Assembly (NCBI GenBank): GCA_018873245.2
Contig: JAEMBT020000006.1
Location: 13,548,387 to 13,612,386 of the forward strand
Source of the DNA: Archegozetes longisetosus
Lineage: Eukaryota > Arthropoda > Arachnida > Sarcoptiformes > Trhypochthoniidae
DNA: 64,000 nucleotides
Reading direction: 5' to 3'
The translations under genes and the position numbers were made by a program. Of this stretch, positions 49,174 through 59,628 are shown piece after piece (the stretch's first letter is position 1; every line of letters begins with the position of its first letter). The notes below the pieces were generated by a model that was given only the letters and a program-made list of their open reading frames with translations, was not told the origin of the DNA and ran no database searches.

Positions 49174-49776
49174 TAGTGCTGAGCAGGTCCGGGTCCTGGA
49201 GGTCTTTCTGAAAGACCTGAACGTGGACCTGGACCTATGTTTGAAGGCCTAGACCTGAACCTCTCATAGGACCCCTTTTAAAGACCTGAACCCGGACCTG
49301 AACCTCAACTGTATTTTGTTTATTTGAATAAAAAGTATCATATTGTAGAACAACAGTTTCTATGAATTATTTTGCTCATATAATGTAATAAATGAAATCA
49401 TTTTCTGTTGCGTTTATTGAATGCTAACTCAATTCAGATTAAAATATTAATTAAAATGAGTCCGGCTTTTATCATACTAGACTCAGATATAAGTGAGAGT
49501 GTTCTAAATGAAGTAGAGTGTTCGTTTTATAAGATAGGAGCATTTTATGAAGATATAAGAAGTAAAAAAATTTAAGTGCAAGTATTGCGATACAAACATT
49601 CATTTCAACCATTAATATTAGTATTTCAAGAGGTCTTCACTCAGAGGTCTTTTCTAAAGACCAGGACCGGACCTGAGCCATTTTATTAGGACTCGAGCCT
49701 GAACCTTAACTGATATTAAGGACCAGGACCCGGACCTGAACCTCAAAAGACCTCAGGTCTTTTATGCTCAGCTCTA
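49174..49776. mobile_element. hAT-type MITE, GGACCTG-word family
   Basis: Ends TAGTGCTGAGC and GCTCAGCTCTA. Flanked by a perfect 8-bp duplication ACCTAAAC (49166-49173, 49777-49784). Both ends carry dense runs of GGACCTG, GACCTGAACC and AAGACCT words. The middle is AT-rich and non-coding. Confidence 0.92.
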
Positions 49777-49784
49777 ACCTAAAC

Positions 49785-51288
49785 TATAGAAAATGAAAGA
49801 GATATCAATGAATTCCCAAGAAGTTTGTTTTCCGATATCATGACTTCACACAGTTATGGGTTAAGTCTTACAGTGTCAGACATACAAATTATACATGTTT
49901 AGCATTGAACTTTAACACATTTTTTTCAAAATTTTTAAACTTTAATTCATTCGATTTTGACTTTGTTTATGATAGTTCGAGATATTTTGTACTTTTAAGT
50001 GATTCATTAGTTAGTTATCTTTACAAAAAGCTAAGTTTGACGATATAGAATGTTTATTGAAATGTGTTTTGATACCTAAAATGTTAAATTTTATAGTATC
50101 TTATTTTAATCAAATTCAGACCTAAAAGTTTCTAAAAGTAAATCAGAAATTAAACTTTTATTAGAAAGTAACAATCAATATTATTGTAATTGTAAAGCCA
50201 AATACGTTCGTTTGTGTGATTATAAAAACAATTGGCCAGAGTTATAACGAAAATTGTTTATATAATTCATTAGAATGCAAAAAACATTAAAATTTCAGAA
50301 TATATACATTCGAAATTTAACTCATACGAAGTTTAATTCATTGATAAAATAAATATTGAAGAAATCATTAGTCAAAACTCAATGAAACCTAAACTTCAGT
50401 CTCTACCTCTAGAGAATTGGTATGAGTGGAATTGGACTTTCTGTATGAAATGAACCCACATTTAACTTGGCTTATGTTAAGTTTTAAGGACTAATTCTAA
50501 ATATAAAACATGCTGATTATGTCAGACTTAATTAATGAACTATAGTTTATCAAGAAAATAGCTGTTTATTTTTTATTCTAAACAGTTTTGAATGCAGACA
50601 ACTCTCACACTAATATTTTAGATAAAATTACTTTCTATTCTTCAGTTATATCAACTATTATTGATTTGGTATTCTATGAAGAGTTGATGATTTGAATATC
50701 TTAATATTTAGAAAGATAGTATTAATTTGTATTGATTAATTTGTAAGAGGAGCGAAAGTCTAATAGATTTTATAAATGATTGTTTCGTAACCTATCAATT
50801 ACTAAGTTATGTAAAGAGTTGGAAAATTTTTGAAAAGCAACTTTTTCAATTTTATTGAAAATGAAGGTGCTGTCAAATATTGTAATCACGTACTCGAAGT
50901 CTCAAAACCTCGAATGATTCAAAGGCTTGAAAACTAACAGAAATACAATACTCACAGAAAACTATTAACTCGATTTGTATTTCCACATTGAATGCTATAT
51001 CAGATAAATTATAAAAAGTTCACACAAGAAAATATACGATTAAAATGTCTTGTTAAATGGGTTCTTCGATTGAAGTTAGCCTTTAAGACAAAGTGAAACC
51101 TAATAACAATTTTAAATATTTACGTAAAGTTTGAGTTGAGTCAAAATGATCTGAAATCAACTTTAAAAATAGATATCGAGCTCAATATATCTAATAACCT
51201 ACGATATTCCATATTCAGTAATGTTATTCCAACAGAATTTTCGATAAAACACCAGAGAGTTCAAAGACTTGTGAGCACTTTTATAAAC
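49785..51288. other. AT-rich intergenic, nothing recognised
   Basis: No gene or repeat was identified. Confidence 0.4.
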
Positions 51289-51290
51289 TA

Positions 51291-51524
51291 GTGTACTATC
51301 ACCTCCAAAAGTCTTTGTAAAAATTCGAATTTCGCAGAAAATTATAGCCAAAATTTTGAGGAAATGCTATAAAATTCATTATCACAAAATGTTATTTTAT
51401 GAATGCATACTGTCATTACTATAAACATTTTAAAGTCAAAAATTAAAGTTTTATTTCAATCATATCTCTTTCCCTTAAATTTTGGCTCGGAGTTTAATCA
51501 AGACTTTGGGAGGTGATAGTACAG
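51291..51524. mobile_element. 234-bp TA-duplicating MITE
   Basis: Ends GTGTACTATCACCTCC and the near complement GGAGGTGATAGTACAG. Inverted similarity continues through AAAGTCTT and GCCAAAATTT. TA lies at 51289-51290 and 51525-51526. Non-coding. Confidence 0.82.
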
Positions 51525-51526
51525 TA

Positions 51527-53389
51527 TCCGTGGTATACAAATTTTAACCTACAAAAGGTATTTACTTTCAACCAATAATCGCAAGCAAGCGTACTTATAA
51601 ATGAAAAAGCTATATTTTTAATTAAACTGATTTTAATTAAGGAAGAAAGTTTTTACAATAATTATATTCAATAAAAATATGATTATCAATGATGTAATAT
51701 CAATAATAAAATCAAATATGTTTCATCCGTCATCCATTTTGAGGATGCGATTCAAACTGACATACAGACAATGTAATGTAACTGAGTTGCTGTATCTCAA
51801 TATAGCAGTTATGATGAAAAAACTGTAACTAATTAGATGGAGGCTAACGATTAAATTCTTATAATTACGCGGCAATACTCTTAGTTGTATGACAACTAAA
51901 CTTGTTTTCACATCATGACTCAAATATTATTTAGCATCAATTTCTACAGCTATTAATCAAATCAAACAATGAAAACAACGGTTTGAGAAGCACTAACTTT
52001 TTGTCATTAGATTATCAAATAGCGAGAAAAAATCTCTACAAAAAATTCCTGTTTTATTGTCAACTATATTTTTTCAAAATTTGATTTTGTAAATTATAAC
52101 TGTATTTCGTACTCCATCGTCAGATTTTACTGTTTTGTTCGCTTAAAAACAGTACCGTAACCAGGTTTGACTGGTGGTGCTAAGACCAGGCTTTTTACTA
52201 ATAGTGAAAAGGTTTTATGACGTTTCTACAGTAAGATGTTTGAAAAGTATTCTATTTTTTCATGGTTTTAAAAGATTTCCAACTAATCGATTGTTTCACT
52301 ACTCAAACATATTTGCACACAATTTCCTGAAAATCGCTAGTGGGGCTATAGCCCCCTTAGCTCCATATCTGGTTAAATATTTGCACTGCTTAAACATTAT
52401 ACTTGTTCGTCATAAAATTTTTCTGTTTTAGAAATACACATCAGACTCTCAAGTGTTGTCACATGATTTAGTCTTCATAAATAGATAACTATCAATATTG
52501 TTCATAGGAGATTCATGGAGTATAAGTACAGATCGTCTGAAATTAATAGTTTGTATCTTTGTGACAAATCCAATTCTATCAACATTGATATTGATTTATT
52601 GATGTGTTTTAGATTTGATGACTTCTCATTGTATATCATACGCTTATCGAGTTGCGCACTATCGTCTTATATTCGTCTAAAGCAAATTCTTGTACTATTT
52701 GATATGTATGGACATCAAACTATTTTTGGCCTCATATTTAAATTGATTCTTATTTATTTCAACATATTTCGAAATGTCAGTACACTCTGATTTTCATTAC
52801 AAAAATTCTGTCGCATTTGATGCTTTCCTAGGCTTTATTACTAAAGATTTATTTAAAATAATTTTTCGACAATTCTGATAAACCATTTCATAAAAGCCGA
52901 TCGAAATCATCGATATTTGTATTTAGTTTGCTTCGAAACTAAATGTAACTTTTAAGTAGATTCATCGAAAATAAAATATTTGATATGTTAGTCAATTAAT
53001 TACTATTAGATGTGGTGTAAAATTAATTCTATTTAACTAATTTTTAATGATGTAAGTCGTGATGAAGTTTGTAACTAAATCCTTATTTCAAATTAACAAA
53101 GTAGCTTACTAGAATAGAACTACTACTACTAAAATAATATATAATTAGAGATTCTGATTTTATTCACTCAGTCAGTTGAGAGCAGGAAAAAATGAGTGGA
53201 AGTTATATAGATTTCGACCCTAGATAATCAATTGATTTCCTGCCAATTACATCGAGTATAGCTACAAACAAAAAGAAATTTCAAAAACCTTATTTTTAAT
53301 AAATTTCGAACTTTGAATTAATCTTAATTAAATGAGGTAAATTCTCAATAATTTATTAAGTGCAATTTACAAGGATATAGTTACAGTTC
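51527..53389. other. Intergenic with one dispersed repeat
   Basis: Contains the family-F repeat at 52500-52700. Frames at 51723-51923 (-) and 52174-52431 (+) have no recognisable features. At 52145-52380 there are weakly inverted GTAACCAGG / CTGGTTA words, too diverged to delimit an element. Confidence 0.35.
52500..52700 (+). repeat. Dispersed repeat or decayed ORF, family F, copy 1
   Basis: Aligns in the same orientation with 54945-55150 (shared: ATGGAGTATAAGTACA-like start, AATTCTATC, TTGATGA/TTCAATGATCTT). The 91-codon frame starting at 52515 is open here but broken in the other copy. The peptide is not recognised, so this may be a mobile-element fragment rather than a gene. Confidence 0.45.
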
Positions 53390-53760
53390 AAATTGATTTG
53401 CGTTAATATAATATGAACCTACAGATAAATTCAAAAAAGCGTTAAATTGGTCGCTTACTAATATCATACCAAATATTATTTCGTTTTCAACTGTTCTATG
53501 CCATAGGTCAACGAAAATAGTTTGCAAAAATCTTTTATTCCTACGAAGATACGAACCCCAAGTCTTAGGCTCATTTTTACATTGGTCTATCACTTAAAAT
53601 AATGAACTAACATACGATACTAAAAAACCTATTTTGGATAACGTTTTGATGATGCGACTTCAATTCATTTTATTATTAGGTCAAAACATGATTCAAAAAG
53701 CATAACTTAAGCATATCTTTGGAATCTGTGTTTGATAAGAAACTGTATTTTGATGGATAT
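53390..53760 (-). repeat. Decayed repeat or gene fragment, family E, copy 2
   Basis: Partner of 20450-20800. A 70-codon minus-strand frame (53381-53593) contains WGSYLRRNKRFLQTIF and is open in this copy only. No domain was recognised; it may be a single exon of a decayed gene family. Confidence 0.45.
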
Positions 53761-54784
53761 GAGGATTATCTCCTTTTCTTTACTAAGGAATCAATCTAAA
53801 GCCTTTTTGAATTTATCTGTACATTAAACTCCAACATATTCATTAGATAACAGGATGAGTATAAAAAAGTGACTAGCTTTAGAAGATTAATCATTAATTT
53901 ATCTCAAATCCTCTCAAATCTCAATTCTCAAATCTTTAGTTATTTCATAAAACAGTATGGACTAATCCAAATATTTGATTCAATTCGAGATTGTTTCACA
54001 ACTTAAAGTTCAATAAAATTTCTAATCATAAGGAGATATTTGACAAAACCAAATAACCAATCATACTCATTTCACTCATGCTTTACTCACATTTTACACA
54101 TATTTTACCTATCTTCACTTTATAATCAAGTATTCAAAAATACAGTTTACAGGATTAATCCATTGAAGTGAGTCGCAATTAATGGCGACATAGTATAAAA
54201 ATGTAAGTACATAGTATAGATAAACTACTACATAATTTTTTGAAAATCAAATTTCCATAAGTTAGTGGTTCTAATTTCAATGTGATAGCAATTTTGAAAT
54301 ATTGAATCGACTGTTGTACTAATTACAATATTAATACAGATTCATTTATTAATCAAATGAATGAATAATTCATTAACTTTTAGACTATTTTCTTAGTTTA
54401 TTATTAGAACTGTTTCCTATCCTCACTCTAAGAGAATAAAAATGTTATCGAAGAAATTTTTAGAAGAAATATTTTTGATGTTTCTTCCATTAATGTCATT
54501 AGATAGTAGTAAATGAACTACATCTGCAGCTTTCATTGTTGATTAGGTATTTAAGTTTGGAGTTTCTGCAATCTCAATCTCAATCTCGCGAACGGTTGCA
54601 CTGGTAAATCTTAGCATCCCAAATACAAATGTTTAAGTTTTCTATCTGTACGACTGACGGAGTTTTCAGTAGTGATCACTGCACAACTGCATTCTCATTA
54701 GTGCCATAACATTTTTCAATCACCGATAATTAATAACTCTCTAGTGACATTGATAACCATTTGAACATTTAAGTTCACAAACCC
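53761..54784. other. AT-rich intergenic, nothing recognised
   Basis: No gene or repeat was identified. Confidence 0.4.
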
Positions 54785-54910
54785 GGGGCTGCATTCCGGA
54801 AACTTTGCAAAATTAGCAATATTGCAAAAGTGTACAATAAGAATGGACAAATTGACCATTTGCAATCGCCTTATGTTTAGCAATTTACAATCTTCGGAGA
54901 ATGTGGCCCC
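54785..54910. mobile_element. 126-bp TIR relic
   Basis: Ends GGGGCTGCATTCCGGAAA and the complement of GGGGCCACATTCTCCGAA. The inverted similarity extends inward to about 35 bp (ATTAGCAA / TTGCTAAA). No clear target duplication. Likely an old short MITE. Confidence 0.55.
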
Positions 54911-54944
54911 TAGCTTAAAAGCATTATTTAGTTTTTGGTACCTA

Positions 54945-55150
54945 TCAATTTTGTTCTTAAAGGATCCATAGAATGTAAGTACAAATCGTATGAAGCTGTC
55001 TGAATCTTTGTTGTAAATTCAATTCTATCGACGTAGTTATTAATTTATTAATGTACTCTAGATTCAATGATCTTGTCATTTTCTATTATATTCTTAATAC
55101 GTCGTGCAGTTTGGTGGTATATAAGTGTAGATTTGTTCGCCAAAAATTCT
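54945..55150 (+). repeat. Dispersed repeat, family F, copy 2
   Basis: Partner of 52500-52700; more decayed, with stops in the corresponding frame. Confidence 0.45.
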
Positions 55151-55332
55151 TAATTTATCTAGAATTAAATCTCTTAGCGTTGGCTGTCAAAAATGAACGA
55201 AACTTGCTTTGGATTAACTTCTTGAAAAGTCTTAATTACTAGGAGTGACACCAATAGTTAGACTTGCTGCGAAAAATGGAGACATGATAAATTAGGTCAA
55301 ATCGAACCTCGACTGCTAAACCCGAAAAGTAC

Positions 55333-55663
55333 CCAAGTCTGTTGGCGTAGTGGTCAAGACACTGACAGAGCAACCCTTAGGGAGCGGGTTCGAATCCCGC
55401 TGTGGCGTACTGCTTCCCTCTATCCAGGTAACACTGGACCGAGAGGGAAGAGAAGGTTCAGGGGGATCTTCGACGACCGCGGTACTAAACCGAGGGACGT
55501 AACTCGGTAGAGTCTGGTCTCTGAGACTACCAGGCGACAGACTCGGAGGGCTCAGGTGTGTCCTCTTAAATCTGTGACACCATCCTCGCGGCAATACCAC
55601 TGAGTACAAGCGGCGACCCCTGGCCTTAGTTGTGGGCTGTGCAGGGGGAACAACAAAAACAAC
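55333..55663 (+). mobile_element. tRNA-derived SINE with 15-bp target duplication
   Basis: The 331-bp insert is flanked by the perfect repeat AAACCCGAAAAGTAC (55318-55332, 55664-55678). The head has RNA polymerase III signals: box A TGGCGTAGTGG (55343-55353) and box B GGTTCGAATCC (55387-55397). Acceptor-stem pairing is poor, so it is not a working tRNA gene. The body is GC-rich compared with its surroundings, and the tail is AACAACAAAAACAACAAA, consistent with target-primed insertion. The perfect duplication suggests a fairly recent event. The minus-strand frame over this element (55316-55609) is a by-product. Confidence 0.92.
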
Positions 55664-55678
55664 AAACCCGAAAAGTAC

Positions 55679-57404
55679 AGGGCCAAAACTAGAGTTAACC
55701 GATTATTAGCGGTATCAAATCATATGTACTTGACTTGACTCTACTCTTATTTCACATTTTGTTATTTGTATGCAAAAACTGAGATTCTTGTTACAAAATG
55801 CTATAATATTTAATGCCCTTTCTCAAATATTACTACCTGATGTGTGTTTGAAAAACAATTTTGTTGACAGGTTTGATCTAAATGTTTGATGATTCATTAT
55901 CAATTACTTGAAATGGATTCTTATTTAGGTGAATGATAGTAATATTCACTAGGTCTATAATCAGAGCTTCGCTTAAAATCTAATGAGATATTTAACCATC
56001 ATATTAAAATTATGAGTTCATTTCAATTAGTTGTATATAATCTCACATGATTTGTGATTATAAGGTCTAGTTTTTATTCGCTTGATGAATTGAGAATAAT
56101 TCTCTGTAAAAATTTAATTTAGCTTCAAACATAATCTTCCCATTAATTTGTGCTTACCTAGTTGCTAGGTAGTTGCGTAGCATTAAGTAGTTTGAATCTA
56201 GATTCTGCGCGTTTTAGAGAAATTACTCTAAACTGTTACAAGTTATTCAATACTTTGTGTTATGCAATGTTTTATGACATAAGAATTTTTAACATGAAAT
56301 ACCATGTTAAAAATAAAGTTGTAATTGGATAGACTGCTGCAACATGTTGAGTGACTTACTATGAGAAGCAGTCACTTAATATAATCGATTTGGGGTTATA
56401 GTGCGTATCTGTGAATGAATGAAGGACTGAGTCTTGAATTCCAACAAAATATTCTAAAATTGTAATTTTACTATTTAATTGAAGAATTCATTTGATATAG
56501 ACCTTAATGATAAAGAATTTATGACTTTATTAGAATTTAAAATATTCCAATTCCGACAAAATATAGTTTGAAGGAATTTCTTAAAAAATTTTTCTATAAA
56601 TGATTTTTAGAAATTAAATTATTATGTCTATCCCTTAGTAGTTAATATGCTTTAAGAAGATAAACGTTTTCAATAATGAGTGAAAAATTAAGCCTTCATC
56701 CCTAGTATGGATGATTGGTGTAACTGAAATTCACGAAAATTCTTGCATATTTTCTAACTGAAAGCAAAACTCTGAATGCATATTCAGAGTCCCATATTGT
56801 ATAATGATATACTAATAACATCATTTATGAAAAAATTCAGGTACGACACTATAGTACTAAATTAACGATGTAATTTGAATTTAATAGACTCTAATTTCGG
56901 TTGATTTTATACTTTAATCTTAAATTTTATGTCATCTTAAATACGACTTAGTGATCGTATAACTTACATAAGGACAACTATAAGTAATCGGATTTCAGTG
57001 TTTCATGAGAACTTAGATATTTATTAAACTTTAGTTGAATGAGCTAAACCCCAAGTAATTTATTAACGAGCATAAGGTATAATTGCAGCTCAAATACAAA
57101 TGATACACATATTTCAAATGTACAGTAAATCTTCAAATTGAAAAATAAAGATTAATTAAAAAATTTAGTCAACATTAAACTTAAGACATTAATGTATTCT
57201 TATATTTATCAAATTTTTAAAAGCTTGGTAAAACAGTATCGATTAATTAAAAGATTTTATCTATTCTTTCTTAACTTTGATTCGTAAGTTATGAGTCATG
57301 GCTTCAAGCTTTAGAAATCTTTAAATTAAAAGTCGTTGTTTTACAAAAGCACTAATCTCTTGATTTCATATTAAGTATTAAAAAATAGGAATCTTAAAGA
57401 ATTG
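55679..57404. other. AT-rich intergenic, one small hairpin
   Basis: A perfect 12-bp-stem hairpin (ATTTTTAACATG) with a 6-nt loop lies at 56285-56314. Nothing else was recognised. Confidence 0.4.
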
Positions 57405-58954
57405 GGTATAGCGCAGATTAGTCCGACCTCCGGATCGTATTCAAATCGGGTTTTCGAGGTCGTAAAATCCATTTCTGGCGGTCACAAATGTCAGAAATCA
57501 ATACTTCCGGTGAAACAAAAATGTCGAATTATCGACTTCTAGTTCAACTTTTCGCAATTTTTCTGACATTTTCCGTGTTCCCCATGGCCGATTGATCTCG
57601 TTAGAGCTGTTTCCGATAAAACGGACACTAATATTGTCAAGGAAAATTGATCAATTAGCTCATTTCTAGTCTAGCTCTACTCGGAGATGGACGGTGCCTA
57701 CAATATCAGGAGATTGGTGCGGGAATGCGGCGTGGACGAGCAGCTTGTCTACAGTGGTACCAGCGAGGCGGGCTCTTGCCTGAGACTCGCGCTTGTTCGA
57801 AGTGTCGTAGAAATGACATTTTCGAACAAGCGAGCTGGTACTGCTGCAGGCATGCGTTAGCGTTGTCGCAAGTGCTCGAAGGAGGTCTCCCTCACGAGTT
57901 GAACAGTATTTGAGGAGTCGCGTCTGCCCCTTGAGCAAGCGCTTCTCCTCATTCACTGTTTCGTACATCGCTTTTCTTACGAGGACGCGATTCGTGAGGC
58001 CAGTTTGGGCGACGGTGAGTTTTCCCGACATACCGTCGCCCACTGATAAAATATCTGCCGGGAGGCTTGCGTGGACCGGGTGGACGCTCGGGTGAATGAC
58101 GAGAAGATGGGTGGTGCGGGTTCAGTGGTAGAGGTCGATGAGGCCAAGATGGGCCACCGAAAATATAACCACGGGCGTCTGGTCGAAAAAACCTAAGTAT
58201 TGGGCATCATTGATGTCCACACTGGGGACCTCAGAATCGAGGTGTGTCCTGATAACCATCGGGACGCTGAGACATTGATGGCCATCATTGCTCGACATGT
58301 CGAAGCAGAAACGGTGGTTATGACGGACTGCTGGAGATCCTACAATGGACTGAACGCCCATGGATTCAAACACCTTACGGTTAACCACTCGTGCCACTTT
58401 GTCGACCCCGACACCTCGGCTAATAGCCAAAAATTGAGTACTCCTGGCGGGAGATGAAGCGCCGCATATGCCGAGTGGCGTGCCCGAACAGACACTGGGC
58501 AACCATCTCTGCGAATATCTTTGTCAACGCGACGTTAAGCGTCGCGGCGCCGATTTATTCGTAGAAATGATTCAGTTGCTCAAGGTCTTGCAGGCACATC
58601 ACTAAGGGCGGCGCCAAAACGGCCTTATTCAAGGCCTGGGTTAGGCAAGGTTATCCCGGTGAACAAAATTTGACCAAGATGGATAAAATCCAGCACTACC
58701 TCTACGTGATATCCACTGGATTCGGCTAACGGGGCTCTGGTTATGATTTTTTGGTTACTTTTGCTCTTACCGTCGATCTCCGACTAAATCTGCCATGGGG
58801 AACACGAAAATGTCAGATAAAGTGCGGAAAGTTGAACCGGAAATATTGATTTTCGACACTTGGGGCCGCCAGAAATGGATTCTACGACCTCGAAACCCCC
58901 CCCCAAAACCCGATTTGAATACGATCCGGAAGTGGGCCTATTCTACACTATACC
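57405..58954 (+). mobile_element. Merlin DNA transposon, inactive
   Basis: A 1550-bp element with inverted repeats of about 190 bp. The outer ends read GGTATAGCGCAGATTAG and GGTATAGTGTAGAATAG; inner matches include CCGGATCGTATTCAAATCGG and GTGTTCCCCATGGC. Both ends are present, but no 8-9-bp target duplication was seen. It is much richer in G+C than the AT-rich surroundings, suggesting origin from a differently composed genome or a recent arrival. The transposase inside is broken (separate entry). Confidence 0.88.
57715..58520 (+). pseudogene. Merlin/IS1016-like (ISXO2-type) transposase, decayed
   Basis: The N-terminal zinc-binding part (GLLPETRACSKCRR) reads in one frame. A second frame carries RCRKCSKEVSLTS, SRLPLEQALLLIHCFVHRF, VVEVDEAKMGHRKYNHGRLV (first catalytic Asp), MTDCWRSYNGL (second Asp) and HLTVNHSCHFVDP. 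It is interrupted by several stops, for example the TAA at 58194-58196. The final part, with IEYSWREMKRR (third acidic residue), is shifted again after about 58435. At least two frameshifts and four stops make it inactive. The motifs are those of the ISXO2-like DDE family shared by bacterial IS1016 and eukaryotic Merlin. Confidence 0.9.
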
Positions 58955-59628
58955 TGGAAACTTTTTTATATCTAAAGAAGTTATTATATCTAAATTGTAT
59001 AACCGCAACAATAAGAACTGATGGAAAATTAAAGTTACATTCGTCAGTGTTGTCAAATATTAATACTCAAACTTTAAAAGTACTGAAATATGCCTAGAAT
59101 TTTAAGTACTTTTAAAATCCATTTATCCATTACTTCAATAATTAATAAGTTTAGAAACCTCTAAGACTATTAAATCATATTAATTACACGCGTAAGAGTT
59201 TATCTTTTAAAATATACAGTTAATTTTCACATTACAGTTTTCAAAGCATCATTAAATGTTAAATTTTGATTTGATGTTGAACTGAATGTTGAATAGTTTA
59301 TTAAACTAATCAGAAATTATAAGATTATTTCTACCCATTTTTAATATTAAAAGTTGTTAAAATATTTTTAAAATTGATTAGAATATTTTTAATCTTCAAA
59401 ACTTAATTTTTCACAAAAAATCATTCTATTCTATTTTTTGTTCATAAATTAAGATAGGTTCGGAGTTTTCTCATGAATCTAAGATTTTGCTTCGAAAAAG
59501 CACTTATCTTGTTTAAACTTATCAGTTAATAGACTAACAAGTAGTAAAATTACATTTGAATAACTTTAATTTTATTCACGATTAACTCCATATTTAATTA
59601 TCTGTTTGATCTTAAAGTCAAATCTGAT
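58955..59628. other. 3' flank of the receptor gene, nothing recognised
   Basis: AT-rich sequence downstream of the receptor's stop codon; the 3' UTR should lie here. No repeat was identified. Confidence 0.4.

Noticed and set aside
52145-52380. TIR element with AACCAGG ends
   Set aside because: The inverted match is short and diverged, and no target duplication could be found.
55341-55410. tRNA gene
   Set aside because: Box A and box B are good, but the acceptor stem does not pair and the unit is embedded in a 331-bp insertion with a tail and target duplication. It is a SINE head.
57666-58502. Minus-strand genes of 125 and 126 codons
   Set aside because: Antisense of the Merlin transposase, whose plus-strand catalytic motifs are clear.
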